NCBI RefSeq assembly: GCF_900094625.1
Contig: NZ_FMAJ01000015.1
Coordinates: forward strand, 1 to 64,000
Reading direction: 5' to 3'
Source of the DNA: Rhizobium aethiopicum
GTDB taxonomy: Bacteria; Pseudomonadota; Alphaproteobacteria; Rhizobiales; Rhizobiaceae
DNA length: 64,000 nt
The notes beneath the pieces were generated by a model. That model was not told the origin of the DNA and did not search any database. It saw only the letters and a program-made list of their open reading frames with translations. A program made the translations under genes and the position numbers. Shown one piece after another: positions 52,138 to 62,600 of this stretch. How positions within the stretch are numbered: the stretch's first letter is position 1; every line of letters begins with the position of its first letter.

Positions 52138-53280
52138 ATGCATTTCCGAGGCCTGAAGGCAATGCCGGCGATTATCGTCACCATCGGCCTGGCCATGCTT
52201 GCCGGCTGCGCCACGCGGCCATCGCCTGAGGTCTTGACGCCTGTTCATCTGAGTGAGCCGGCTCGGTCCCAAACGGTGCCGGACAAGGTGAGCGTACTTG
52301 TCGCAACCAACAGAACCCCCGATGGCGTGCGGGGCGGCTTCGGCAGCACATGGGCCGAGAAGCTGACCTATGAACAATACGCGTTTTCAGTTCCTCCCGG
52401 CAGGAAGGATACTGTGATCACCTATCCCAAGGCGAAGCCGGATCCGGAACGTCAATTTGCCGTCGTCGAGCGCAAGCATTTGCCCAAGGATGCTTTCGTG
52501 CGGCAGGCGCTCGCCTCCGTGCAGCCCGATGGCACTGTCGGCATCTTCGTCCATGGCTACAACTACAGTTACCAGGAGGCGCTTTACCGCACCGCCCAGA
52601 TCGCCGCCGACGCGAAAATATCGGGCGCTCCGATCCTGTTTTCCTGGCCTTCGGCGGCATCCGTCGCCGGCTATGTCGCCGACCGCGACGCCGCGCTTTC
52701 CTCACGCAGCGAACTCGATTCCCTCGTCACATCGCTCTCCGCATCGGCCAAGGTAAAACGCATCATCCTGTTCGGGCACAGCATGGGCGGCTTCCTGGTG
52801 ATGGAAACAGTGCGGGAGCTCAAGCTGCAGCATCGCGACGCAGTAATCGGCAAGCTGGCGGTGGTGCTCGCCGCCCCTGATATCGACGTCGATGTCTTCC
52901 GGTCTCAGCTGAAGGACATCGGTCCGATGCCGATCCCGATCTCGCTTCTGGTCTCCAAGGACGACCGGGCACTCGTGGCCTCGAGCTTCATCGCCGGGGA
53001 GCGGCCGCGCGTTGGGCGCCTCGACATCGACGATCCCGTCATCGAGGAAGCCGCCTTGAAGGCGAGGCTTCGGGTCATCGACATCACATCGATCAAGACG
53101 TCTGACGGATTGGGCCATGACCGCTACGCGTCACTCGCCAAGCTCGGCGCCCAGCTTGCCTCCTTCGAGAGCGGCAGGCGGTCGACCCCAGGCGATGTCG
53201 GCGCCTTCGTGTTCGATGCCGCCGGCGCTGTCGTCGCGAGCCCGTTTCGCCTGGTCGGGCATGTCGTTCGCCCGCAATAG
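52138..53280 (+). CDS. Alpha/beta hydrolase lipoprotein (DUF900 type)
   Basis: A 380-residue protein. The signal MHFRGLKAMPAIIVTIGLAM leads to the lipobox LAGC (Cys24). The hydrolase fold is seen in TVGIFVHGYNYSYQEALYRT (~residue 133), the nucleophile-elbow FGHSMGGFLVME (~215) and a late His in DGLGHDRYASLA. This order fits the DUF900 esterase/lipase-like family. ATG 52138 is chosen because the lipoprotein signal begins there; the frame extends upstream to 51967. Substrate unknown. It lies after the efflux pump but with a 172-base gap. Confidence 0.82.
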   Translation: MHFRGLKAMPAIIVTIGLAMLAGCATRPSPEVLTPVHLSEPARSQTVPDKVSVLVATNRTPDGVRGGFGSTWAEKLTYEQYAFSVPPGRKDTVITYPKAKPDPERQFAVVERKHLPKDAFVRQALASVQPDGTVGIFVHGYNYSYQEALYRTAQIAADAKISGAPILFSWPSAASVAGYVADRDAALSSRSELDSLVTSLSASAKVKRIILFGHSMGGFLVMETVRELKLQHRDAVIGKLAVVLAAPDIDVDVFRSQLKDIGPMPIPISLLVSKDDRALVASSFIAGERPRVGRLDIDDPVIEEAALKARLRVIDITSIKTSDGLGHDRYASLAKLGAQLASFESGRRSTPGDVGAFVFDAAGAVVASPFRLVGHVVRPQ

Positions 53281-53407
53281 GCCCATAGCCTGTACATCTG
53301 GTCGATCAGGATTGTGTACAATGTGACTATTAAATTGTCAGATGCCCAAATGAGGGGCAGACTTCCGTCTGTGGCCGAGTCGGCCTCAGGGATATGGGAG
53401 GGCATTC

Positions 53408-54859
53408 ATGACCGTACGAAATCCGTCTCCCTCGTTATATAACGAGGATCTTGCACCCGCCGAGGAGCGTAGATGGGGTGCATTCAGCATCTTTAACGTC
53501 TGGACATCGGACGTCCACAGCCTGTGGGGCTATTATCTGGCGGCGAGCCTGTTTCTGCTCTGCGGCAGCTTCGTGAACTTCGTCATCGCCATCGGTATCG
53601 GCTCTCTCGTCATCTTCTTCCTGATGAGCCTGGTCGGCAATGCGGGTGTGCGCACCGGCGTGCCTTTTCCGGTTCTGGCGCGCGCGTCGTTCGGCACGTT
53701 CGGGGCCAATGTTCCGGCGCTCGTGCGGGCGGTGGTCGCCTGCTTCTGGTATGGAGCGCAGACCGCCGCCGCATCCGGCGCGATCGTTGCCTTGCTGATC
53801 CGCAATGAGAGCCTGCTCGCCTTCCATCAGAACAGCCACATGCTCGGCCATTCGACGCTTGAACTCATCTGCTACGTCATTGTTTGGGCGCTGCAGCTGC
53901 TGATCATTCAGCGGGGCATGGAAACCGTCCGCAAATTCCAGGATTGGGCGGGTCCTGCCGTCTGGATCATGATGCTGATCCTTGCTGTTTACCTGGTCGT
54001 CAAATCAGGTACCTTCTCCTTCGGTTCCGAAATCCCACGCGACGTGCTGATCGAGAAGACCAAGGATGCAGGCGTGCCCGGCGAGCCCGGCTCGATTGCC
54101 GCACTTGCGGCCGTGGCCGCCACTTGGATCACCTATTTCGCCGCGCTGTACCTGAACTTCTGCGATTTCTCGCGTTACGCTACGAGCGAAAAGGCGCTGC
54201 GCAAAGGCAACCTCTGGGGTCTGCCGATCAACCTCCTGGCGTTCTGCCTCGTCGCAGGTGTCACGACCACGGCCGCCTTCACCGTTTACGGTGAGGTCCT
54301 GCTGCATCCGGAAATGATCTCGGCGAAATTCGACAGCTGGTTCCTGGCGCTGCTTGCGGCGCTGACATTCGCGGTCGCAACGCTCGGCATCAACGTCGTG
54401 GCAAACTTCGTCTCGCCGGCCTTCGACTTCGCCAACGTCTTCCCGCGCCAGATCAACTTCAAGCGCGGCGGCTATATCGCCGCCCTGATCGCTCTCGTGC
54501 TTTACCCCTTCGCTCCCTGGGAAACGGGTGCGGCACATTTCGTTAACTTCATCGGTTCGACGATGGGGCCGATCTTCGGCATCATGATGGTGGATTATTA
54601 CCTCATCCGGAAAAGCCAGCTGAACGTCGAGGCCCTCTATCACGAAAATGGCGAGTTCCGCTTCCAGAACGGATGGCACGGCAATGCCTTCATCGCCCTT
54701 GCGGTGGGGGCGCTGTTCTCCTCGATCCTGCCGACCTTCACCTCCATCCTGCCGGATTGGTGGGGCACTTACGGCTGGTTCTTCGGCGTCGCCATCGGCG
54801 GAGCGATCTATTTCGTGCTGAGAATGGGCTCCCGGCGCAATCCGGCTTTCGCCTCATGA
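53408..54859 (+). CDS. NCS1-family nucleobase/hydantoin/allantoin-type permease
   Basis: A 483-residue inner-membrane cation symporter with about twelve helices. The start region NEDLAPAEERRWGAFSIFNVWTSDVHS and the RTGVPFPVLARASFGTFGANVPALVRAVVACFWYGAQT stretch are NCS1 hallmarks. Substrates of the family are purines, cytosine, allantoin, hydantoins or thiamine precursors; the exact one is not evident. It is a single gene behind a 127-base promoter region and is followed by a terminator. Confidence 0.92.
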   Translation: MTVRNPSPSLYNEDLAPAEERRWGAFSIFNVWTSDVHSLWGYYLAASLFLLCGSFVNFVIAIGIGSLVIFFLMSLVGNAGVRTGVPFPVLARASFGTFGANVPALVRAVVACFWYGAQTAAASGAIVALLIRNESLLAFHQNSHMLGHSTLELICYVIVWALQLLIIQRGMETVRKFQDWAGPAVWIMMLILAVYLVVKSGTFSFGSEIPRDVLIEKTKDAGVPGEPGSIAALAAVAATWITYFAALYLNFCDFSRYATSEKALRKGNLWGLPINLLAFCLVAGVTTTAAFTVYGEVLLHPEMISAKFDSWFLALLAALTFAVATLGINVVANFVSPAFDFANVFPRQINFKRGGYIAALIALVLYPFAPWETGAAHFVNFIGSTMGPIFGIMMVDYYLIRKSQLNVEALYHENGEFRFQNGWHGNAFIALAVGALFSSILPTFTSILPDWWGTYGWFFGVAIGGAIYFVLRMGSRRNPAFAS

Positions 54860-54866
54860 CGAATGA

Positions 54867-54895
54867 AAGGCGCCCGGTCATCCGCCGGGCGCCTT
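54867..54895. terminator. Terminator hairpin after the NCS1 permease gene
   Basis: AAGGCGCCCGG (54867-54877) and CCGGGCGCCTT (54885-54895) form an 11-bp stem with a 7-base loop directly after the permease stop at 54859. The decayed chemoreceptor fragment on the other strand ends inside it. Confidence 0.75.
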
Positions 54896-55345
54896 CTCAA
54901 CGAGGGCCGTCGTGGCCTCCTTGAGCTTGACCGAATAGGAGCGCATCTCGGCGCTCAGATATTGGCCGGCTTCCTCGGTCTTGTTGGCGCGGGAAAGAAC
55001 AAGCAGTTGCGAGCTGCTGGCGACGTAGCCTTCGACGCTCTCCTTGATGGTCTTGATCAGCTCACGCTCGCGATCGGACGAAGCCAGCGAGAGATAGGCG
55101 TCTGCCGATTTGCGAGTTGCATCCTCGGCGGCCTTAATGGCCTCTTCACGGGATTTCTTCTCTGCTTCCGTCTGGACGATAATGTGATCGCGGTAAGCGA
55201 GGCGCAAATCCGTCATGGCGAGGTTGATCGCTTGCGAAGCCTGCAAGCGCTCGGCAGCCAGTTTCTGGCGATTTCTTCGGTGGAGCCATTCGTCTTTTGC
55301 AGGCCGTCGTCCGCGAGATAGGCGACGAGCCCGACGCATCAAAGT
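54891..55345 (-). pseudogene. Remnant of a methyl-accepting chemotaxis protein sensor domain, frameshifted
   Basis: The minus strand encodes part of a four-helix-bundle chemoreceptor sensor: GLVAYLADDGLQKTNGSTEEIARNWLPS in one frame, then QASQAINLAMTDLRLAYRDH and GYVASSSQLLVLSRAN in another. One base is missing near 55247. The amino-terminal membrane helix, the HAMP domain and the methylation/signalling domain are all absent, so only ~150 residues of a ~600-residue protein remain. It cannot be a working receptor. Confidence 0.75.
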
Positions 55346-55534
55346 CCCCATCGAATGGTCCGGTGTCATGCCGGTTTGACCAGACATGTTTGTAACGAAA
55401 AAAATTTAACGATGTGTTCCGGAGTGTAAAAACCGTTTACCAGTTTACGCGAAACTGGCCGCCCCATTCATGTTCAGGTTCCCGCTGCAACCGAAAAACG
55501 CTTATCGATGGCGTCAGGACAACAGGAGCCAGGC

Positions 55535-56245
55535 ATGGTGAAGCGCATATTTTCCGCCCTTCTTGCATTGGTCCTTCCGGTGCAGTCAGCCGTTTCTCAA
55601 CCCCCTGATGACGCACAGGCGCGCAAAGCCCGGTCTATCGCCCAGCTTCAGTCGGAAGGCGTGCCGACCATCGATCATCTGCCGACCGTCGAGGCGGAGA
55701 GCGACAGTACTCGCCGCGACAAAAAAGCTGTCGTGCAGCGCGCTATCGCGCTTGCGATCGTTGCCGTAAAAGGCGAGACCGGCGATCACGCGATGGGCCA
55801 GGCTCTCATTCGGCAATTCGATGCAGCAAGTTTCTTTACGCCCAAGGAACAGGCATTCATGGACGATCCCGATCCTTCGGAGCAGGATCGGGTGAACTTC
55901 GCCTGGCGCTATGAGGGCGTGCACGTCATGTTATGGGCACTCGGGATCACGGCTGATCTCCAACGTCCCGACCATATTTGCGATGTGCCATTCATTGCCG
56001 CGACGCTTCGCGAACTGGGCACGGACGGGCTGACGCGCCGCGCCAGGCTGCGCCCGCAGAAAGAACTGCTCGACGCCGCCGATCTGACCTACCGTTATGA
56101 CTGGGCGGTCGTGAATGCGCGACTGAAGGGCGAGGCTGCGCCGGCCGGACTGGACAAGGGCGTGGTTTACGAGCGCCACTACGCGCTCAACTGGCTGATC
56201 GGCTACATGGACCAGGACTGGGACGACATTTCCACCGATACGTGA
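55535..56245 (+). CDS. Exported DUF4272 domain protein, 236 aa
   Basis: A signal peptide (MVKRIFSALLALVLPVQSAVSQ) precedes a soluble domain of the DUF4272 type: RKARSIAQLQSEGVPTIDHLP, WRYEGVHVMLWALGI (~residue 125) and LNWLIGYMDQDWDDISTDT at the end. DUF4272 has no assigned function that I know of. ATG 55535 has GGAG seven bases upstream; the 55508 start would hide the signal peptide. It stands alone between the receptor remnant and the CorA-like gene. Confidence 0.75.
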   Translation: MVKRIFSALLALVLPVQSAVSQPPDDAQARKARSIAQLQSEGVPTIDHLPTVEAESDSTRRDKKAVVQRAIALAIVAVKGETGDHAMGQALIRQFDAASFFTPKEQAFMDDPDPSEQDRVNFAWRYEGVHVMLWALGITADLQRPDHICDVPFIAATLRELGTDGLTRRARLRPQKELLDAADLTYRYDWAVVNARLKGEAAPAGLDKGVVYERHYALNWLIGYMDQDWDDISTDT

Positions 56246-56366
56246 TGCAGCCCGCCGGCCTGCCACGATCAAGGTGGATGGTCAGCCCATGCCGAGGCGG
56301 ATGCATGTTTTCAGAAATGCATTATGATCGGCTGCGCACCGGAAAAGATATGCGACCCGCTTTGGG

Positions 56367-57428
56367 GTGGGAGGAGGGCAGGATTTGGAACAGCTGAAGG
56401 ATCTGAACGATACTTCCATGCGGGGAAACAGCGGTTCGGCAACGCCTCCGTATGAACGGCGCGGTGTTGTGGCTGCCGCCGTATATCAGCATGGGCAGCG
56501 CATCCGCGACATCAGAATAGACGAGGCCGGCGAATGGCGGAACAGGGAGAATGCCATCGTCTGGATCGGCCTGCACGAGCCGGATGAGGTGCTGCTGCAC
56601 CAGATGCAGGCCGAATTCAATCTCCATCCGCTGGCGATCGAGGATGCGGCGCAGCCGCACCAGCGTCCGAAGCTGGAGATTTACGGGGACGCAATGTTCA
56701 TCGTCGCGCGCACCGCCCATATGAAGGATGGCGAGATAATCTTCGGCGAAACGCATCTGTTCGTTGGCCGCGGTTATGTCGTCTCCGTGCGCCACGGAGA
56801 ATCTTCTTCCTATCTTGCGGTCAGGCAGCGATGCGAGGCGACGCCCGCCGCACTTGCTCATGGCGAGAACTATATTCTCTATTCCATCCTCGACTTCATC
56901 GTCGACAACTACATGCCTGTTATCGAGGTGGTGCAGGAGGAGGTCGAGAAGCTTGAGGATCTGGTGCTGCGCGAACAGCTGTCGAAATCCGATATAGAGC
57001 GGCTCTACCTGCTGAGGCGCAAGCTCCTGAGGCTTCGCAATGCCGTCGTGCCGCTGGTGGATGTCTGCCGGCGATACGAACACATCGATCTGCCGGGCAT
57101 GGATCCGACGCTGCAGTCGCTGTTTCGCGATGTGACCGATCACGTGCGACGGGTTCAGGAGGATATCGATGCGCTGCGCGAGGTGCTTGCCTTCGCCTTC
57201 GAGGCGAGCGTGATGATCGGCCAGACGGAACAGACGGCGATTGCTCGCAAGCTCGCCGCCTGGGCGGCCATTCTTGCCGTTCCCACCGCGATCGCCGGCA
57301 TTTATGGGATGAATTTCAACGATATGCCGGAACTGAAATTCCAGTACGGCTATTTCGTCGTGCTTGGCGTCATCGGCGTCCTTTGCCTCAGCCTTTTCAC
57401 CTTCTTCCGGCGGAGGAAGTGGCTTTGA
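56367..57428 (+). CDS. CorA-family divalent-metal transporter
   Basis: A 353-residue magnesium/cobalt-type channel. A large cytoplasmic amino-terminal domain with long helices (IVDNYMPVIEVVQEEVEKLEDLVLREQ) leads to two carboxy-terminal membrane helices; the selectivity motif GMN is in IYGMNFNDMPELKF (~residue 313). The start is uncertain: GTG 56367, TTG 56385 (after GGAGGAGGGCAGGA) or ATG 56418. It ends immediately next to the convergent kinase gene, with no gap. Confidence 0.9.
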   Translation: MGGGQDLEQLKDLNDTSMRGNSGSATPPYERRGVVAAAVYQHGQRIRDIRIDEAGEWRNRENAIVWIGLHEPDEVLLHQMQAEFNLHPLAIEDAAQPHQRPKLEIYGDAMFIVARTAHMKDGEIIFGETHLFVGRGYVVSVRHGESSSYLAVRQRCEATPAALAHGENYILYSILDFIVDNYMPVIEVVQEEVEKLEDLVLREQLSKSDIERLYLLRRKLLRLRNAVVPLVDVCRRYEHIDLPGMDPTLQSLFRDVTDHVRRVQEDIDALREVLAFAFEASVMIGQTEQTAIARKLAAWAAILAVPTAIAGIYGMNFNDMPELKFQYGYFVVLGVIGVLCLSLFTFFRRRKWL

Positions 57429-58202
57429 TCAACACAGCGCTTTCAGCAGCCGATCTTGGTGCATCCCGACGTAGTCGATGTCATTCAAATAGAGGCGTGC
57501 GTCTCCAGTCGCTACATCCTCGGCAAAGGTCTCGTTTCCGCTCGCGGCACTTGCCAGCATGAAATCAACGAGGGCTTGAAGCCGCTTGCAGATCATCTCC
57601 GGGAGCCGGCGCCGTTCTTCCTTGGTCGCACCATAGGCGGTGCAGAATATTTCCGCCCGCCGCAGCTGGTCGTCCAAGCCGAATGCCACAGTCGGGTTGG
57701 CGGCATCGGAGAGAGGCGCCCAGCGATAAACCGCATAGGCGAGATCCCACAGGCGCGGTGCAGGATGAGCGGTGTCGAAGTCGATGATCCCGACAGCCTC
57801 GTCATTCACAGTGGCGACGTTGTAGGGCGCAAAGTCTCCGTGGCACACGATCTCCTGCGGCTCCTGCGGCGGCAGCATCCATGTCTGGGGCTCGTCGTCC
57901 GATTCCAAAAAGCCTTGAGACGCCGTGTGAAAATCGCGCAGAAGTCTTGCTGCGGAAATCAGCATGCGCTCCGATCCGACGAGGGGATCGCTGAGCTCTT
58001 CGCAGACGCGGCCGGCGACGTAGCCGACGACCTCCCGACCTTCGCCGGTAATTTGAATAGGCTCCGGAACCGCCAGGAAGCCTTTGCGTCTGAGATGGCG
58101 CAAGAACCGGTGCGCGGTCGGCGTCCATGCGCCTGATGGTCGGATGACGCTATCACCGTCGCGCCAGATCAGCCCGGTCCGCCCGCCCTCCAACTGTTTC
58201 AC
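57429..58202 (-). CDS. Aminoglycoside-phosphotransferase (APH)-fold kinase
   Basis: A 257-residue kinase-like protein. The catalytic loop is VCHGDFAPYNVA (~residue 120) and the metal-binding motif IIDFDTAHPAPRLWDLAYAVYRWAP (~140). Such enzymes phosphorylate small molecules; many are not resistance enzymes. The nucleotide loop near the start is degenerate in appearance (GGRTGLIWRDGDSVIRP). It lies eleven bases after the MBL-fold gene on the same strand, so they may be co-transcribed. Substrate unknown. Confidence 0.88.
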   Translation of the reverse strand: MKQLEGGRTGLIWRDGDSVIRPSGAWTPTAHRFLRHLRRKGFLAVPEPIQITGEGREVVGYVAGRVCEELSDPLVGSERMLISAARLLRDFHTASQGFLESDDEPQTWMLPPQEPQEIVCHGDFAPYNVATVNDEAVGIIDFDTAHPAPRLWDLAYAVYRWAPLSDAANPTVAFGLDDQLRRAEIFCTAYGATKEERRRLPEMICKRLQALVDFMLASAASGNETFAEDVATGDARLYLNDIDYVGMHQDRLLKALC

Positions 58203-58213
58203 TCGATGGCCTC

Positions 58214-59095
58214 CTACGCGGATTTCAGTCTTTCGATATGGGCCTGAACCGTGGCGGCAAGATTGGTCTCATGGCAGTTCCGGTAAAACGCCGCCGTCTC
58301 CGAAGGCATCCGGTCGGGAATGGCGACGAAATCCTCGAGCCGGAAACCATCCATATCGCCGAGTTGCGGGTCCGCCAGCCGGCTCTCGTTCAAAGTGCTC
58401 ACACGATGGGCGAGGGCTTCGAAATAGGCAAGGTTCTCATCCACTGCCGAAGGCGAAGATGTTCTGCCGTGCGCGGGGATGATCAGTCTCGCATGAAGGT
58501 CACGGATCCGCGTGAGCGAGGAACGGATCAGGCGAAGATCACCGGCACTTCTGCTCCAGACTTCCGGAATGGGATATTCCACCGCATCGACGGCAAGGCA
58601 GGTGCGGAGTTCTGGAATCCAGACGGCGATATGGTCGGGCGTGTGGCCCGGCGTATGAATGAGCTCAAGCGTCAGGTCGCCGCCGTTCAGCACCATCGAG
58701 CCGGAGAAGGTGATATCGGGGCCGATCAGTTCGATATTACGAAACCGCGATTCCTGGTTGGCCTTGTCCTTCAGGATCTGCTGCGTTGTGTCGTCAAGCA
58801 GACGGTCGAGCGCCGCGGCATGTGCGATGATAGGAGCACGCCCTGCGATGGCTGCGTTTCCCCAGAAGTGATCCCAATCCATATGCGAATTGACGACGAT
58901 CAGCGGACGCCGCCCGGCCCGTTCCTCAAGCAGATCGAGCGCCATCCAGCATAATTCGGGCGTGCCGAGCGTATCGATCAGGACATTGAACCTCTCGGTC
59001 CGGACAAACACGGCATCGACTTCGTCTCCCGCCCGGAGAATGACGATGCGCTCGTCAAGTCCGGGATAGGAGCACAATTCTACCGGTGGGTTCAT
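58214..59095 (-). CDS. Metallo-beta-lactamase-fold hydrolase
   Basis: A 293-residue cytoplasmic protein. The metal-binding motif is NSHMDWDHFWGN (~residue 69, HxHxDH-type with the first position replaced as SHMDWDH), followed by a second His in HTPGHTPDHIAVW and Asp in CLAVDAVEYP, then PAHGRTS near residue 205. These enzymes hydrolyse thioesters, lactones or related bonds. ATG 59095 is chosen over 59131. It is upstream of the APH-like kinase with a short gap. Confidence 0.85.
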   Translation of the reverse strand: MNPPVELCSYPGLDERIVILRAGDEVDAVFVRTERFNVLIDTLGTPELCWMALDLLEERAGRRPLIVVNSHMDWDHFWGNAAIAGRAPIIAHAAALDRLLDDTTQQILKDKANQESRFRNIELIGPDITFSGSMVLNGGDLTLELIHTPGHTPDHIAVWIPELRTCLAVDAVEYPIPEVWSRSAGDLRLIRSSLTRIRDLHARLIIPAHGRTSSPSAVDENLAYFEALAHRVSTLNESRLADPQLGDMDGFRLEDFVAIPDRMPSETAAFYRNCHETNLAATVQAHIERLKSA

Positions 59096-59608
59096 GTCCG
59101 GTTGCCTCTGTTGCATTCGCGGGGACTTCATCCACTACATCAAATCTCGTTCGGATGCCTGCCTTTTAAAGACTGCTCGATTTCTGCCGGACCGGTACGG
59201 GCACTTCCCAACGCCTCATCACGATATTCGGCACAGCGGCTGAGCAGATCACCATCGCCCTTTGGCGTTCTCCTGCGCGATGAAGCGCCCGGCCTCCTCG
59301 CGGATTTCGAAGAGGCAATGCTTCTAGGGCGTCGAGCGATTGGTCTCGATGCTCCAGGAGGCGAGGCGTGAGACGCAGGCCGCGAAGGCGATGGAGAAGA
59401 CTAGTGATCGAAGCATTGATGGGCTCTCAATCGCTCGATAATTTCCGGATCGGAAACAATCAGAGGATCTTTTAGCGCATGGCTGCAAGATCTCTACCGC
59501 CAAATCGTGAGGACTTTCCTTCTCTCGTTGAGCGCGATCGACCTGGCTGATGATGTCGTGTCCCGTCCGCCTGGCTATGCTCCATGCACCCGTGAATTGA
59601 CGGCTTGA
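59096..59608. other. Intergenic region without a supported gene
   Basis: About 510 bases between the divergent MBL-fold and GlgE genes. Open frames on both strands (for example 59102-59371 plus, 59324-59617 minus) have no family resemblance; the minus frame contains a signal-like stretch MLRSLVFSIAFAACVS but no clear ribosome site. No repeat or RNA gene was recognised. The glgE promoter should lie near 59500-59600. Confidence 0.45.
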
Positions 59609-62600
59609 GTGGAACAACCTCCGCCAAAAGAAGTTTGCCTCGAAAGCAACTCGAGGCGGCGGCCGATGTTACTCTCTGCGAAGCAGGGTGCGCTTAGCAC
59701 TCCACCCCGGATCTATTATGTCAATCCGCTACTTCTCCAAGGCATCGATGCATGGCGCGAGGTCTTCGATCATGCGGCGGATATTGGCTTTGATTATGTT
59801 CTGACGGCGCCGCTCTTCGACCGGGGCGGCGAATGCAGTATTTTTGCCTCCAGGGATTTCGATCGTCTCGATTCCGAACTGCAGCTCGGAACCATGGTCG
59901 AGGAGGGGCTGTCGCGCCTTGTGGAGGCCGCCGACAAGAGTGGCCTCGGTTTGATGATGGACCTGATGCTCGACGGCAAGGCGCAAGACCCGCAAGCGGG
60001 TTTTCGTCCCGTCGATCCGCGGCGCTCACCGCTCGATCCGGCGGAGCCGATGACCATGATGGGAGCGGAACGGCAATCGCAGTTGCTGGCGGAATGGACC
60101 GAACGGCTGCGGCGGTTCTCCGGCTGCGGGCTCACCGGATTTCGGGTGCTTGGGATCGATCGCGCAGCGCCGGATTTTTTCAGACCGCTGATTGCCGCGG
60201 TGCGTGAGCAGGCTGATACGCATTTCCTCGCCTGGACGCCAGGCACCGATTTTGCGGTAAGAAGAGCGATCGTGGATGCGGGTTTTTCAGGATGTTTCTC
60301 GTCGATGGCTTGGTGGGACCTCGACGAGAGATGGTTCCTCGAGGAGCATCGCGTCCAGGAGCCGCTCGGCTGGCAGGTCGCCTTTCCCGAGCCGCCCTTC
60401 GCGAGGCGGATCGCGCACGGGACCGAGAGCCGCGAAATCCTCGAGCGGCGCGCCGTCAGAGCATTGCGGCTAGCCGCCTCTCTCGGCGGCGGGCTCATGG
60501 TTCCCATGGGTTTCGAATATGGCGCCGCGACCCCGCTTGATCCGACGCATGGCGATGGCTCGGGCTTGCGGAAGCTGCGCCATGACCTGGCTTTCGATCT
60601 TTCCTCCGAGATTCGCCTTGCCAATACCGAGATTGCCAGGGCCGGCCTTGCGCGTGCTCCATCGCTTCGCTTGATCCGCAACGCCAACGGGCCGGTTGCG
60701 GCACTTGTACAATCCGAAGCGCAGGATCTCCGCAGCACATCGGACCTGCGCTTTATACTGCTGAATCGGGATCTCCGGCGAAGCGCTCCCGCGCCGGTGA
60801 CGGCGCTTCGCGAAGCGGCCTCCGGATTTCTCCCCGTCACTGCCGACGGCGCGGCCCTGCGTCTGAGGGCAGGCGAGATCCGGGTGATAGAAGGCAAGGC
60901 GCCGGAGCAAATCACATCCCGACCCGGCCTCGACGTCGAGCAGGCGACGGCCTCGCCGCGGCTTGCCATCGAAAATATCACGCCGCGGGTCGATGACGGG
61001 CGGTTTCCCGTCAAGCGCATCGTCGGCGAGATCGTCACCGTCGAGGCTGATATATTCGCCGACGGCCACGACCCCATCGCGGCCGTGCTGCTCTGGCGGC
61101 CGCACGAGGCGATGGCGGAGTGGACCGAGACTGAGATGCATCTGGTCGAGAACGACCGCTGGCGCGCCGAATTCCTGCTGGAACGCATCGGGCGCTACGA
61201 GTTCGCGGTCGAGGCCTGGAAGAACCCGTTCGCGATCTTTCGTTACGAACTGACCAAGAAGAACGATGCGAGGCTGGACCTGAAGCTTGAGCTTCAGGAG
61301 GGACTGAACCTCGTGCGCGTCGCCAAGGCAGAAGCGCCGGCCGCACTCGGCGCCGACCTGCAGGCTCTTATCGACAGCCTTGAAAATGCACCGGATGCGG
61401 AACGCACGGCGATCCTGCTCGATCCCGAGACATCCGAGTTGATGACCAGGGCCGACAGGCGGCCGTTCCGGCTTCGCTCCACGGCAAGCGCCGTCGATGC
61501 AGAACGCAAGTCGGCAGCCTTTGCCAGCTGGTATCAGATCTTTCCGCGCTCGCAGAGCGGGGATCCGAACCGGCACGGCACCTTTGACGACGTCATACCG
61601 AGATTATCCGCCATTCGGGACATGGGCTTCGACGTGCTCTACTTCCCGCCCATCCATCCGATCGGTTCAACCAACCGGAAGGGGCGCAACAACAGCCTGA
61701 AGGCGGCGCCGGATGATCCGGGAAGCCCCTATGCTATCGGTTCCGAAGAGGGCGGTCATGACGCCATCCACCCCGAACTCGGTGATTTCGAGGATTTCGG
61801 CCGGCTTGTCGAGGAGGCGGGCCGGCATGGGCTGGAGATCGCGCTCGACCTTGCGATCCAGGCCTCGCCCGATCATCCCTGGCTGACGGAACATCCCGGC
61901 TGGTTCGACTGGCGGCCCGACGGCACGATCAAATATGCCGAGAACCCGCCGAAAAAATACGAGGACATCGTCAACGTAGATTTCTACACGAAAGACGCGC
62001 TGCCGTCTTTGTGGGTGGAGCTCAGGGATATCGTCCAGCTCTGGGTCGACCAGGGCGTCAAGCTGTTTCGCGTCGACAATCCGCACACCAAGCCCTTCCC
62101 CTTCTGGGAATGGCTGATCGGCGATATCAGGGCCCGCCATCCCGACGTCGTCTTTCTCTCGGAAGCTTTCACCAAGCCGAAAGTCATGTACCGGCTGGCG
62201 AAGATCGGCTTCTCCCAGTCCTATACCTACTTCACCTGGCGCAATACCAAGTGGGAACTCGAGCAATATATGCGGGAGCTGACCGAGACGGCGCCGAAGG
62301 AATTCTTCCGTCCGCATTTCTTCGTCAATACGCATGACATCAATCCGGATTTTCTGCAGAACGCGCCGCGCCCGGCCTTCCTGATCCGCGCGGCATTGGC
62401 CGCCACCCTGTCGGGCCTTTGGGGCGTCTATAACGGCTTCGAACTGTGCGAGGGGCGCCCTGACGCCAAGCGCAAGGAATATGCCGACAGCGAGAAATAC
62501 GAAATCCGCGCCTGGGATTACGACCGGCCGGGCAACATCATCGCCGAAATCAGGATGCTGAACCGCATCCGGAACGAAAATACTGCGCTGCATTCACATC

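Noticed and set aside
53311..53322. ATTGTGTACAAT palindrome upstream of the NCS1 permease as a GntR operator
   Set aside because: Imperfect, single copy and no adjacent regulator; could be chance in an AT-rich promoter.
59324..59617. 97-residue minus-strand frame with a signal-like stretch
   Set aside because: The hydrophobic stretch starts mid-frame without a ribosome site and the remainder has no family pattern.
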